Below, in pieces: positions 45,142 to 55,211 of a DNA stretch of 64,000 nt. Position numbers and translations under genes: made by a program. Origin of the DNA: MPNP01 sp965116235 (GTDB lineage Bacteria > Pseudomonadota > Alphaproteobacteria > Rhodobacterales > Rhodobacteraceae); assembly GCA_965116235.1 (NCBI GenBank), contig OZ220496.1:2976001-3040000 (forward strand). The letters are read 5' to 3'. Under the pieces are notes generated by a model that worked only from the letters and a program-made list of their open reading frames with translations, was not told the DNA's origin and did no database searches. Numbering within the stretch: position 1 is the stretch's first letter; every line of letters starts with the position of its first letter.

Positions 45142-47640
45142 TCAGAAGCGAATGGTCAACGCCACCCCGCCTCCGAAGTCGGCGTTATCGCTGCCGGCCG
45201 TTGCATAAAAGGCATCCCCCGCCAGCATCATCGTGTCGCTGCCGCCCAGAGACATCGACCCACCCACGCCCACGCGGACCCAGGTTGGCTTGCCCTTCGC
45301 CGTGAGCCGGGCATCCCCCGCCATCACTTCAAACTCGGGCGAGAACTCATGCTCCAGATCCAGGGACGCATACAGTCGGCGGTCCGCCTCCGCCGGACCC
45401 AGTTCCGCCAGCACCCCGACCCGACCCTGAACGCTCTGCTCCTTGCTCGGAGCAATCCGGCTGGCACCGTCAATCGTGCCTGGCTCGTCAAAGGCGTCCA
45501 GGTCCACCGATGACCAGGACAGACCGCCCCGCGGGGTCACGGTCATGTCCCCCAGGCTCATCGGCTGACCGACCTCCACGCCGACCGCCAGACCGAGGCC
45601 TCCACCTGTGGGGGTCAGCGCACCGACTGAACTGTTGCTGGACACCATCGTGACGTCAAAGAACCAGGTATAGGCCAGCTGGCCGTCCACATACAGGCCG
45701 CTGGCGTCCGTCCAGGTCAGGGACATCCCCAGACCGGCCCCCGTCGCCTCGACGGAACCGCCCCTCTGGACGGTGGTCTTGCCCTGTCGATAGTGGGCGC
45801 TCACGCCCATCATCAGACTCGCATCGGTCGCAACATCCCGACCCACTTCCAGATCGGTCTGCTTGACATCCCACGCCAGGGACTGACCCCGAAAACCCCG
45901 GGCCGTTGTCGAAGTCTGGGCCATGCGCTCCCCGTCGCGGATTGCCATGCGTACCCAGATGTCCATGCGTGAGCGCGGGACCGCCACGCGCTCGCCCTTG
46001 CTGCTCTCCAGCATGACCGTTTCGCCGGTGGTCCGGCGTGGCACCGCCATGCGCGTGCTGTAAGGCGTCAGCTCCACCAGACCCAGAAGCACCGACGGCA
46101 GCACCTCATACAGGCGGGACCGATCGCTGTACAGACGCAGGTCCATCGTCGTGTCATCCTCAAACCTGTAGCCCTTACCTTCATCAAGCTTCGTGAGCTG
46201 GGCCTTGATCACCTTGTCATATACCCCCGTCGTCTTGCCACGACGATACACAATGCCGTCCTCCTTCAGTTCTGCCACGGTTCCGGATACGGTGCGAGTC
46301 TTGAACGTGAGCGCTGACCGGGTACCGGCGGTCACTGCGGTGTTGGCGTTTGTCGCCGGAGTGAGGATATCCCCCTCGACATGACCCACAAGACCCACAT
46401 CGTCCTCTTCCAGGATAATGGTTACTGGGCCCGCATAGGCGTCCACCTTGATGGCTTCCATGGCACCGGAACGGACATGACCCCACGGACCGACCGTGAT
46501 CTCGCCGCCCTTGCCGCCGGCCGCTGTCCTTTCGCTTGCTATATGTATGCCGGCATATTTGTTGGTGTGGCTGCTTTTGTACCCGCTGTCTCCCATGACC
46601 TCACCGCGGATCTTGATATCGAACGTGCCCGTGCCTTGTGTTGCACCCGAATGCCCACTCTGTTCACGGACGTGATCGTGCTGCCCTTCGCCGTCGTGAT
46701 CATGATAGCACCCGCTCCGCCGGTATTAAGGACTGCAATCCCGTCATATTCGGCATCAATCATGCCGTTGTGAGTGATCATAATGACACCCGCTCCGGCC
46801 GAAGCTTCGATGCCTCTGCCCACGTTGGTCGAAAGTACTGTATTGCCATCACTCTCGAGAACATTGTCTGCGTCAATCACGCTGTCGGCTCCCGTCGTGA
46901 CCGTGACGCTGCCAGCCGCTCTGCTGTTCAGCAAGAATCCTGTCTTGTCGGCATAAATCTTGCCGTTGTGGGTGATGCTAAGGTTGCCGCTACCGACGGA
47001 ATTAACTTCAGCAAGCAAACCACCACCAGATGCTCGGATCGTGCTGCCCACCGCCGTCTTGAATGTGATATCACCCGTTCCATACTGCAGGAGATAAGCT
47101 CCCGCCTTGGTTGCGACTATGGTGCCGGCCTGAAGATCCACACTTATGGCACCGGTCCGGTTTTGCGGGATGTAAACCCGAATGCCATTCTCGCTTGAGT
47201 AGATTGAGCCCCGGCTCACGACAGCAATGTCGCCACTAGAACTACTACCAGGCAGAATTTCGAGGGCACCAGCGTTGTTTGTCACTCCGGTTGCCCGTGA
47301 ACCCGCACTCGTGCCGATCTGGGCTCCGGTGTCGAGGGTGAATGTCAACCCCTGTGTCAGGCCAGTACACTTGACCTGAGCCGCGACGATGGTGGTGATC
47401 GTTACAGTCGGCGGGGTTCCGGCGCCAGCAGGCGTGTTTGTACATGTCCCTTGGGCCGATGCCGAGATGGGAAAGGACATGAGTGCGGCCAGTCCCACAC
47501 ACAGCATCCCAATTGCCGAGAACTGGGAGGCCGATCCGCCATGGGGCCGGGCAGCAAGGTCATCTACCCCCCCCCTCGCGTTGACGGGCAAGCGCAGGCT
47601 GTTGCCAGCTCCTGTCCCGAATGGAAAGTCGTTTCATCAT
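45142..47640 (-). pseudogene. Autotransporter outer membrane protein, copy 1 (two frame interruptions)
   Basis: Paralogue of the gene at 59.5-62.0 kb. The likely start (ATG-ATG at 47640) reads 26 codons and hits TGA because of the G9 run at 47567-47575; the body opens in the next frame (signal peptide ending S-A-S-A-Q, then beta-helical repeats). A second break lies between 46635 and 46636, where copy 2 has one more base (C-A-C-A-A-C-G-G against CACAAGG). The barrel domain then continues to R-F-stop at 45142 and is nearly identical in DNA to copy 2. With 8 G the start would be in frame, but the second lesion would still truncate the protein, so this copy looks inactive unless that is an assembly error. 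Confidence 0.8.
47567..47575 (-). repeat. G9 tract in autotransporter copy 1
   Basis: Nine G on the coding strand, 65 nt after the first base of the ATG, the same distance as in copy 2. With nine G the frame from ATG 47640 closes at once; with eight it joins the signal peptide and passenger. Confidence 0.9.
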
Positions 47641-47680
47641 GATTCTGAACTCCTGTCTTTGGATGTTGATTCGGATGCGT

Positions 47681-47710
47681 AATATAACCTTATCCCCACG
47701 CAGTTTGCAA
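47681..47710 (-). promoter_or_regulatory. Promoter of autotransporter copy 1
   Basis: On the minus strand TTGCAA (47705-47710), an 18-nt spacer and TATATT (47681-47686), about 40 nt before the ATG at 47640. The same stretch with few changes precedes copy 2, so promoter, leader and ribosome site (CAGGAG) were duplicated with the gene. Confidence 0.45.
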
Positions 47711-48117
47711 CATGTTTTTGGGGATCATACCTATCAGTACCATTGTCCCATTGAAATGTGATATCTGGTAAGTGAAACAGAACCAGAGGAAACCGACCAG
47801 AAAAGTCATTCCCATGCCTCTGGCTGGTTATCAGCCGTCGAGGGCAGACATAGAAGAATCCTTTAGGCCCAAAGCCAAGATGAACAAGCTCCGGAAAGCA
47901 TTTTTTCGCCGGTGCATGTGATGACAAGGCTGATGCCTTGGTGCCAAAGTAACAGTGGCGCTAATGGATATAATTCCCTTTGCTTGTCGGATTGCCTTGG
48001 CACCCAATCCGTCGGACCATCGGATCTTGATGTTCTGTCACAAATCGGTTGCCTTGCCTCTCAAGTTGACCTATGATTATGCTCCACTGCCCCGTTGAAC
48101 TGGGAGAACGTTCGATC
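47711..48117. other. Divergent intergenic region
   Basis: About 400 nt between autotransporter copy 1 and the glutamate-type dehydrogenase. No gene or RNA structure I can support. The last 17 nt hold the dehydrogenase ribosome site GGGAGA. Confidence 0.45.
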
Positions 48118-49548
48118 ATGATCACCAAAGTCGATTCTTCTTTTCTGGAGTCTGTCAACCAAAGTTTTGAGCGCGCGGCCGACTTGCTTGATCTTCCGCC
48201 TGGACTTAAGGACAAGATCCGTATCTGCAACAGTACGTATATTGTACGCTTTGGCGTCCGACTCAGAGGTCAGATTCAGACTTTCACCGGCTATCGTTCT
48301 GTTCATTCCGAGCACATGGAACCCGTGAAGGGCGGCATTCGCTACAGTCTGGCCGTGAATCAGGATGAAGTTGAAGCCCTTGCCGCATTGATGACGTACA
48401 AATGTGCCATCGTCGAAACCCCATTTGGTGGATCCAAGGGTGGCTTGTGCATTGATCCAAGCCGATACTCCAAGGAAGAGCTGGAACTCATCACGCGTCG
48501 TTTTGCCTACGAACTTATCAAGCGGGACTTGATCAATCCGAGTCAAAATGTACCGGCCCCCGACATGGGAACGGGGGAGGCCGAGATGGCATGGATAGCT
48601 GATCAATACAGCCGGATGAATACGACCGATATTAACGCGAGGGCTTGCGTAACGGGAAAGCCGCTCAACACAGGCGGCATTCAAGGTCGCGTTGAAGCGA
48701 CGGGACGAGGTGTCCAGTTTGCCCTGCAAGAATTTTTCCGTCACTCCGATGATGTGAAGAAGGCCCGACTTGACGGCACCCTCTCTGACAAGAGAGTCAT
48801 TTTGCACGGCTTTGGCAATGTTGGTTACCATGCCGGATTGTTTTTGGCGAAAGAGGACGGGGCCAAGGTAATTGGCATTGCCAATGTCGATGGTGGCGTG
48901 TACTGCCCTGACGGGCTTGATGTTGAGGACGTAAATCAGCACATTAAAGCCGGACAGCCGCTTGAAGACTACGGCAAGGCCAAGTTTGTCGAGAATGGTC
49001 AAACCTTGCTTGAAGCCGAATGCGACATACTGATTCCCGCGGCAGTTGAGGGAGTCATCACCACACAGAACGCCAGTCGGATTAAGGCCCCTCTGATAAT
49101 TGAGGCCGCCAATGGCCCGATAACCGCTGAAGCCGACGCCGAACTTGCCCGACGCGGAATCATCGTCATTCCCGATACATATGCAAATGCCGGGGGCGTA
49201 ACCGTTTCCTACTTTGAGTGGGTCAAGAATCTCAGTCACATCCGATTTGGTCGCATGCAAAGACGTCAAGAAGAATATAGAAGCCGCCTGCTCGTTGACG
49301 AGCTTAATCGCCTGTTTAATGTTTCCAAGTTCCCGTTCCAGTTTCATGAGAATTTCATAGCCCGCTATTTGGAAGGTGCGGGTGAACTGGAACTCGTAAG
49401 ATCCGGACTGGATGATACGATGCGACTGGCTTATCAGTCGATTAGAGAAATCTGGCACAGTCGAAGCGATGTCCCAGACCTGAGGACGGCGGCTTTTCTT
49501 CTTGCCATTGACCGGGTAGCCGCCAGCTATCAAAACAAGGGCTTGTAA
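48118..49548 (+). CDS. Glu/Leu/Phe/Val-family dehydrogenase (glutamate dehydrogenase)
   Basis: NAD(P)-linked oxidative deaminase, about 476 aa. Seen: P-V-K-G-G-I-R-Y and E-T-P-F-G-G-S-K-G-G (substrate lysines), N-V-P-A-P-D-M-G-T, the coenzyme loop G-F-G-N-V-G-Y-H-A, and P-D-T-Y-A-N-A-G-G-V-T-V-S-Y-F-E-W near residue 375, which fits glutamate dehydrogenases. ATG 48118 follows GGGAGA; an upstream ATG at 48073 adds 15 residues and is less likely. It stands alone. Confidence 0.93.
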   Translation: MITKVDSSFLESVNQSFERAADLLDLPPGLKDKIRICNSTYIVRFGVRLRGQIQTFTGYRSVHSEHMEPVKGGIRYSLAVNQDEVEALAALMTYKCAIVETPFGGSKGGLCIDPSRYSKEELELITRRFAYELIKRDLINPSQNVPAPDMGTGEAEMAWIADQYSRMNTTDINARACVTGKPLNTGGIQGRVEATGRGVQFALQEFFRHSDDVKKARLDGTLSDKRVILHGFGNVGYHAGLFLAKEDGAKVIGIANVDGGVYCPDGLDVEDVNQHIKAGQPLEDYGKAKFVENGQTLLEAECDILIPAAVEGVITTQNASRIKAPLIIEAANGPITAEADAELARRGIIVIPDTYANAGGVTVSYFEWVKNLSHIRFGRMQRRQEEYRSRLLVDELNRLFNVSKFPFQFHENFIARYLEGAGELELVRSGLDDTMRLAYQSIREIWHSRSDVPDLRTAAFLLAIDRVAASYQNKGL

Positions 49549-49733
49549 ATTCAGGCCGCTCAGCTGCTGAGGCTTGATCCCGATTGAAGTCAGCACACCC
49601 TTGTCGCAACCTGATGAGTATCCGGCCTGAATGTAGCAAGCCAGAACAAACGCCTTTACAGAAAGACTTCCACGCAGGCGTTCAACTGGTATTGACAGAA
49701 AGTTGCTACAGGGAGCATGGCTCCCCGATTCAT

Positions 49734-50198
49734 TCAGGTCAGTTTCTGACGAATGATATCGACCATCACGTTCACTTCTGCCCTGTTGGTGCATCCACCA
49801 ATACCGACTTTTTTGCCAACACGCCACCACAACCCGTAGTGAACCTTCATGGGCATCGGGCTTTTAAGATATATCAAGGCTCCATTGCTCGGCTTGAAGG
49901 ACAGAAGACTGTTATCTATTGATTTGACATTACTGACTTCAAACAACAGCTCTCCTGACGATGAAGCGACCCTGTCTTCATAAAGCAAGAGCTCTTCGCG
50001 AGTGTTCTGATAGAATTTGAAGCATCCGAACAGGGTTAGCATGGCAAGAACATATACGAACAATACTTCAACCCGACCCCAGTAATTCAGAGTGCCGTAG
50101 TAAACCAGCCCCATGCCCCCAATCGCCAGCAGACTGGTGGCCACGACCCGCTTGGCTTGTGGTGGGGTAATGATGGCTTGCGGTTTTTCTTTTTCCAT
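49734..50198 (-). CDS. Two-helix membrane protein of unknown function
   Basis: 154 aa. Two hydrophobic segments (about residues 18-36 and 43-61) are followed by a soluble domain of about 85 residues with alternating beta strands (L-L-F-E-V-S-N-V-K-S-I-D; G-A-L-I-Y-L-K-S), shaped like the small PH-like domains of bacterial membrane proteins. No motif gives a function. The frame is clean, the position is separate from neighbours, and the ATG has modest context. Real gene likely; family not recognised. Confidence 0.65.
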   Translation of the reverse strand: MEKEKPQAIITPPQAKRVVATSLLAIGGMGLVYYGTLNYWGRVEVLFVYVLAMLTLFGCFKFYQNTREELLLYEDRVASSSGELLFEVSNVKSIDNSLLSFKPSNGALIYLKSPMPMKVHYGLWWRVGKKVGIGGCTNRAEVNVMVDIIRQKLT

Positions 50199-50866
50199 GC
50201 TCCGGTATCATCAACGGTATTATGGATTTTTGCTGTATCGGAAGCCAACAAGCCCAGCGTTTCGGGTTGAACCAGCTCCACGACGCACATGAGATTATCC
50301 TGACTTCTGCCAAATTTCTACCCGAAAAACAGGTCCATTTCCATTATCTTGTGACCATGTTGGAGGAAGGAAGAACTGAACAATCAACTCGGAAAGAGCG
50401 ACATCTAAGCCCGGGGCCATAGGGTACACGCGTCGCTTTGGGAAGGAGTGCGCGTCGTCTCTGTCTAATCGTTAGACAGTAGAATGATCAGAAGTCCTGA
50501 AGATGACAAGAGAACCGGAGGCGACAATCAAGAAGGACCGTCAACGGGAAAAATCCCTTTCTCAGCAGATGCTGAGACAACTGCCATGCGGACTGTTGTC
50601 GCGCCATCGCTCACTCTCATTACTCTTGATTCTATCGGCTGAAGAGGGTCGGTTGCTACGTGCTGCTTCTGTTTTTGAGTGGCGGGCTCCCGCTCACGGA
50701 AATGTCAAAGTTTGTCATTGTTCCCTTCTGAACTTGATACGAATTTGCCAACTCTTCATATGCGCAGCCCTTTCGTGAAATCGTAACGTTTCGGCCCCTT
50801 AATATTGATGTCCATGCAGGATGGGAGAATCCTGTGCCAACGCGAGATCAGCTAGCCTCAGGGAAC
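50199..50866. other. Gene-poor interval with a perfect hairpin
   Basis: About 670 nt. A 91-codon frame (50503-50778, plus) is basic and Ser/Leu-rich with no ribosome site and is not called. A perfect 8-bp stem-loop CTGTCTAA-TCG-TTAGACAG lies at 50461-50479. I tested the region for tmRNA, 6S RNA and SRP RNA signatures by eye and found none. Confidence 0.4.
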
Positions 50867-52678
50867 TTAATCTCCACTAATTTTGAGGGCTGTTATCAAT
50901 GCCTTTTGAGGAATCTCGACCCGGCCGAACTGTCGCATCTTCTTCTTTCCGGCTTTCTGCTTTTCCAACAACTTCTTTTTGCGGGTAATATCTCCACCAT
51001 AGCACTTGGCTGTCACGTCCTTGCGCAGAGCCGCAATCGTTTCACGAGCAACGACCTTGCCTCCAATTGCCGCCTGGATGGGTATCTTGAACAGATGCTG
51101 GGGGATCAGTTCCTTCAGTTTTTCGCACATGGCCCGGCCACGTGCTTCCGCACTATCACGGTGCACCATTATTGCCAGTGCATCAACTGGTTCGCCATTG
51201 ACCAGAATTTGCAGCCGTACCAGATTGTCAGACCGATAGCCGCTGACGGAATAATCAAATGATGCGTAACCGCGTGAAACCGACTTCAGGCGGTCGTAGA
51301 AGTCAAACACAACCTCGTTCAGCGGGAGGTCAAACCGAATCATCGCCCTCCTGCCGACAAAGGACAATTCCTGTTGTATGCCCCGCCGGGCATGGCAAAG
51401 CGACAGTATCTCCCCGACATGGTCATCCGGCGTCAGAATGGTTGCAATGATCCGGGGTTCCTCGATGCGATCAATCTCCATTGGATCCGGCAAATCGACG
51501 GGGTTGTATATCTCAATCATGCCTCCCCTTTTCAGGTAGACGTGAAAGATGACCGACGGGGCTGTTACAATGAGGTCAAGCAAGTACTCACGCTCAAGCC
51601 TTTCACGAATAACCTCGAGATGCAGCAATCCCAAAAAGCCGCAGCGAAAGCCGAAGCCCAAGGCCGTCGACACCTCCGATTCACTGAAAAAAGAGGAATC
51701 GTTGAGGGATATCTTGTCGATGGCGTCTCTTAGATTGTTGAAGTCGCCTGAATCCATCGGATACAGTCCGCAGTATACAACTGGCTGAGATGGCTTCATT
51801 CCCTCTATGGGCTCTACGTCTGCTGCATGCATGTGGGCAATCGTATCTCCGACGATCGTGTCTCTCACACGCTTGATTGATGCCGTCAAAAAGCCGATCT
51901 CCCCTGCGCCCAAACACTCTGTGTCAAGCATTTCGGGCCTGAACACGCCGATCCTGTCAACCTGATAAGTCGATTTGGTAGCGATCATTTTAATTCGATC
52001 ACCCTTGCGCAGTTTCCCATCAAGGATGCGAACCAGAACCACGACCCCAAGAAACGGGTTATACCAACTGTCCACAAGCAGAGCCTTCAAAGGGCCATCG
52101 GATTGACCTTCAGGCGGTGGCAAGCGGTGTACTATTGCCTCCAACACCTCTTTGACGCCATCTCCGGTTTTGGCTGATATTTCAATCGCATCATCGGCTT
52201 CAAGCCCGATTACATCCTCTATTTGCTGTCTGACTTTTTCCGGCTCAGACGCCGGCAAGTCAATTTTGTTCAATACCGGCACAATCTCATGGTCAGCTTC
52301 AATGGCTTGATACACGTTCGCCAAGGTTTGGGCTTCGACGCCCTGCGATGCATCGACAACGAGCAAGGACCCCTCAACAGCACGCATGGATCTTGAAACC
52401 TCGTAGGCAAAATCGACGTGCCCTGGGGTGTCAATCAGGTTTAAAATGTACCTTTGCCGGTTGTCGGCCACATATTCCAGGCGGACCGTATTGGCCTTGA
52501 TGGTTATTCCCCTCTCCCGTTCAATATCCATCGAATCAAGCATTTGGGCTTTCAGCTTCCGCTTGCTAACGGTCCCGGTAATCTCTATCAGGCGGTCGGC
52601 AAGGGTGCTCTTTCCATGGTCGATGTGAGCGACTATGGAGAAATTTCTAATTTGAGACGTATCCAAGGGTCCAGACAA
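50867..52678 (-). CDS. lepA: Elongation factor 4 (LepA)
   Basis: Ribosome-associated translational GTPase, 603 aa, normal length. Seen: G1 A-H-I-D-H-G-K-S-T, switch E-R-E-R-G-I-T-I-K, D-T-P-G-H-V-D-F, N-K-I-D, S-A-K-T-G, then the EF-G-like domains and the LepA C-terminal domain ending with G-G-D-I-T-R-K-K-K-L-L-E-K-Q-K-A-G-K-K. It is preceded by a gap of 188 nt to rpmB with only weak hairpins. Confidence 0.98.
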   Translation of the reverse strand: MSGPLDTSQIRNFSIVAHIDHGKSTLADRLIEITGTVSKRKLKAQMLDSMDIERERGITIKANTVRLEYVADNRQRYILNLIDTPGHVDFAYEVSRSMRAVEGSLLVVDASQGVEAQTLANVYQAIEADHEIVPVLNKIDLPASEPEKVRQQIEDVIGLEADDAIEISAKTGDGVKEVLEAIVHRLPPPEGQSDGPLKALLVDSWYNPFLGVVVLVRILDGKLRKGDRIKMIATKSTYQVDRIGVFRPEMLDTECLGAGEIGFLTASIKRVRDTIVGDTIAHMHAADVEPIEGMKPSQPVVYCGLYPMDSGDFNNLRDAIDKISLNDSSFFSESEVSTALGFGFRCGFLGLLHLEVIRERLEREYLLDLIVTAPSVIFHVYLKRGGMIEIYNPVDLPDPMEIDRIEEPRIIATILTPDDHVGEILSLCHARRGIQQELSFVGRRAMIRFDLPLNEVVFDFYDRLKSVSRGYASFDYSVSGYRSDNLVRLQILVNGEPVDALAIMVHRDSAEARGRAMCEKLKELIPQHLFKIPIQAAIGGKVVARETIAALRKDVTAKCYGGDITRKKKLLEKQKAGKKKMRQFGRVEIPQKALITALKISGD

Positions 52679-52866
52679 CCGATTCTGATATTCAATTATG
52701 ACTCCCTATCAGACCATGCCTAGGACGCACTGCCGCAATACTGCCATCACGACCAGACATGCATTGATGCCACTCGTTCCCGGCCCGTGATCGAACCGCA
52801 GAACAGCCAGCACGATCGCGGTCAGACGAACGCAATCGCTGGGTGCTGCCCAGTTTCACGCACTTT

Positions 52867-53172
52867 CTAGGAGGCAACCTCGGGCTCGGGCGACCGGATG
52901 AGCTTGGCAAGTTCCTTCTTGATTTTCAACGCCTTGGGAGACAGGGTTTCATCCTTGGCCGACATCAGGAAACTGTCCAGTCCACCCTTATGGTCGACAC
53001 TCCTTAATGCCGCGGCGGAAACTCTGAGCCGAACGGCCCTGTCCAATTTGTCTGAAATCAGCGTAGCCATGTTCAAATTGGGCAAAAACCTTCTCTTGGT
53101 CTTGTTGTTGGCATGGCTGACATTGTTGCCAACCAAGCCGCGCTTGCCCGTCAATTCACATACCCTGGACAT
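52867..53172 (-). CDS. rpmB: 50S ribosomal protein L28
   Basis: 101 aa. The family start M-S-R-V-C-E-L-T-G-K-R, then N-N-V-S-H-A-N-N-K-T-K-R-R-F-L-P-N-L and R-L-R-V-S-A-A-A-L-R. The C-terminal extension (K-I-K-K-E-L-A-K) is usual for alphaproteobacteria. It follows meaB by 72 nt on the same strand. Confidence 0.98.
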   Translation of the reverse strand: MSRVCELTGKRGLVGNNVSHANNKTKRRFLPNLNMATLISDKLDRAVRLRVSAAALRSVDHKGGLDSFLMSAKDETLSPKALKIKKELAKLIRSPEPEVAS

Positions 53173-53244
53173 AACCCATCACCTGTACACTTGCCAACAA
53201 ATCCCAGCATCACGTCAAAGTTCGAATACCTTAGACGCAGGGAA

Positions 53245-54333
53245 TCAATTATCAAGGTGGTCATCAACAGATTTTATCTCAAGGGTCTGTATGATTTTTT
53301 GTACGGCCATCAATGGCTCTTCTTGCCCTTCCCGGACTGCCTCTTCAAGAGCGGCTTCCATCTTTTGCAGATTCTGATCCTGACCGAACAGACGGGTCAA
53401 TTCCTTTTGGAGTTCAGCTTGAAATCTTAACACCTGCTGCTCGCTCCTTGTTTCATCCCAGACACCTTCTGTCCGGCGCCAGTCAACCAGGAAGCAGATA
53501 TCCTTCCAAGCCGTTTCGATCCCTGTCTGCTTCAAGGCTGATACCAGATTGACCTTGGGATACCCCTTGGGGTCTTTGCCACGCCGCTGGAACAGTTTCA
53601 ACGCAATCGAATATTCGGAAGCAGTTCTTTTGGCGGCCGGTGCAAGATCATCATCGGCCTTGTTGACCAGGATCAGATCAGCAACCTCCATTATGCCCCG
53701 CTTGATGCCCTGAAGCTCGTCACCTCCTTCTGGTGCGATCAGCAAGACAAAAATGTCAGATATATCGGCAACCATATAGTCAGTCTGGCCGACTCCAACC
53801 GTTTCGATGATGATAACATCGAAGCCTGCCTTCTCACACACGAAAACCGCTTCCGATGTCCTTGAAGCTATTCCACCGAATTGACGACCGGTTGGCGATG
53901 ATCGAACATATGCCCTGTCCTGCCTGGCAAGACATTGCATGCGAGTTTTGTCGCCTAGGATTGAGCCCCCGCTTGCCTGCGATGTCGGATCGATGGCAAG
54001 AACGGCAACCTTTAAGCCGGCGGAAACAAGAAACATGCCAAAGGCTTCAATAAATGTTGACTTGCCGACTCCCGGAGTCCCGGTTACACTCAGTCGAATT
54101 GCCTGGCGGGGGTGCCCCTGCCGCAATGCAGAGAGGAGTTCCAGCGCCATCATCCTGTGATCCGTTCGGTTGCTCTCCACCAGAGTGATCGCTTCGGCAA
54201 GCGCCTTTCGTTTACCTTGACACAGGTCGTCAACAAGTTGATTTATGGCACTGTTCGGATTTCGTTTCATCTCACGCACCAAATTTGAAGCAAGGTTCTC
54301 GTCCGTCGCAATTTTCCGGGTCCGTTTCGCCAT
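53245..54333 (-). CDS. meaB: MeaB-type methylmalonyl-CoA mutase-associated GTPase
   Basis: G3E P-loop GTPase that protects and loads cobalamin-dependent acyl-CoA mutases, about 362 aa. Seen: A-L-A-E-A-I-T-L-V-E-S-N-R, Walker A G-T-P-G-V-G-K-S-T, D-P-T-S-Q-A-S-G-G-S-I-L-G-D-K-T-R-M, E-T-V-G-V-G-Q, and N-K-A-D. No mutase gene is nearby. The ATG at 54333 is interlocked with the divergent ATG of the next gene within one CATG; internal ATG 54270 would relieve this and is also plausible. Confidence 0.93.
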   Translation of the reverse strand: MAKRTRKIATDENLASNLVREMKRNPNSAINQLVDDLCQGKRKALAEAITLVESNRTDHRMMALELLSALRQGHPRQAIRLSVTGTPGVGKSTFIEAFGMFLVSAGLKVAVLAIDPTSQASGGSILGDKTRMQCLARQDRAYVRSSPTGRQFGGIASRTSEAVFVCEKAGFDVIIIETVGVGQTDYMVADISDIFVLLIAPEGGDELQGIKRGIMEVADLILVNKADDDLAPAAKRTASEYSIALKLFQRRGKDPKGYPKVNLVSALKQTGIETAWKDICFLVDWRRTEGVWDETRSEQQVLRFQAELQKELTRLFGQDQNLQKMEAALEEAVREGQEEPLMAVQKIIQTLEIKSVDDHLDN

Positions 54334-55096
54334 GACAATCAACACGCCTCCCGCCTTCAGGTTCAGTCAGGGGAAACTTCTACCTCTGTTCCTGATCTTG
54401 CTGCTTTTGTCAGCTGCAACTGCGTCAGGCCAGGTTCAGAAAGAAACTTACAACTTTAATATCAAGCTTCTCGGACTCCATTTTGGTTACTTCAATGTCG
54501 CAGTGAACTCCAACGGTCATAGATACATTGCTCGATCGTTAATGCGGAGCAGCGATTTCATGCAGTTGTTTATGAAACTGAGAATGGAAACCAAGGTCGA
54601 AGGCAATATCAAGGGAAAATTGATCGTCCCAAAGGATTATAAACTGGATGCAATTGTCGGAAGCATGGCTTATTCCACGTCATTGGAATTTGAGTCTGGA
54701 CGGGTCGTCAAGTACTTACGCAACTCTCAAGAAGCAAAGGAAATCGTAGACTCAGATGAAAAAATTCATGGCATTGACTTTCTTTCCTGGTTTTATGCCA
54801 TTGCACGAGACACACGGGCCAGCGACCTTTGCAATCTCAGATTCAATCTGAAGGACGGAAAGAGAGTTGCGTTGATCACCATCGGGAAACCTGTTCGCCA
54901 GAAGTCGGGCAGGATTTCTTGCGACTCAACCTTCAAGATGTCCAAGGGATACACGGCTGAGCAGATGAATAATGATGCCGTAGTCAATTTTCGTCTCACT
55001 TATCGGCCGTCCGCCGGTGCAAACGGCATGTATGAACTTGAACGGATCAGGTGCCAAACCTCCCGCGGTCCGATTGTTGCCACAAGACACGATTGA
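54332..55096 (+). CDS. DUF3108 domain protein, exported
   Basis: 254 aa. A signal peptide is visible (L-P-L-F-L-I-L-L-L-L-S-A-A-T-A-S-G-Q, about residues 16-33), then a beta-rich domain that matches DUF3108, a family of periplasmic or outer membrane proteins in alphaproteobacteria (start Y-N-F-N-I-K-L-L-G-L-H-F-G; end V-N-F-R-L-T-Y). The function of the family is unknown. It is usually found near rpmB in alphaproteobacteria, as here. ATG 54332 was chosen over 54245, which would run through meaB. Confidence 0.85.
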   Translation: MTINTPPAFRFSQGKLLPLFLILLLLSAATASGQVQKETYNFNIKLLGLHFGYFNVAVNSNGHRYIARSLMRSSDFMQLFMKLRMETKVEGNIKGKLIVPKDYKLDAIVGSMAYSTSLEFESGRVVKYLRNSQEAKEIVDSDEKIHGIDFLSWFYAIARDTRASDLCNLRFNLKDGKRVALITIGKPVRQKSGRISCDSTFKMSKGYTAEQMNNDAVVNFRLTYRPSAGANGMYELERIRCQTSRGPIVATRHD

Positions 55097-55211
55097 TTCC
55101 TATCCCCGATGATGTCCCGCTCGGCCGTATCCTCTCGACCGGAAATCGGCGAGTCTGAACCATGATCATTGTGAGGGGACGCGTACCCTGCCATGCAGGT
55201 GCTCTCCAAAA

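Noticed and set aside
48061..49830. 589-codon open frame on the minus strand
   Set aside because: It lies opposite the clear glutamate-type dehydrogenase gene. It has no domain or ribosome site and follows the third-base pattern of the real gene.
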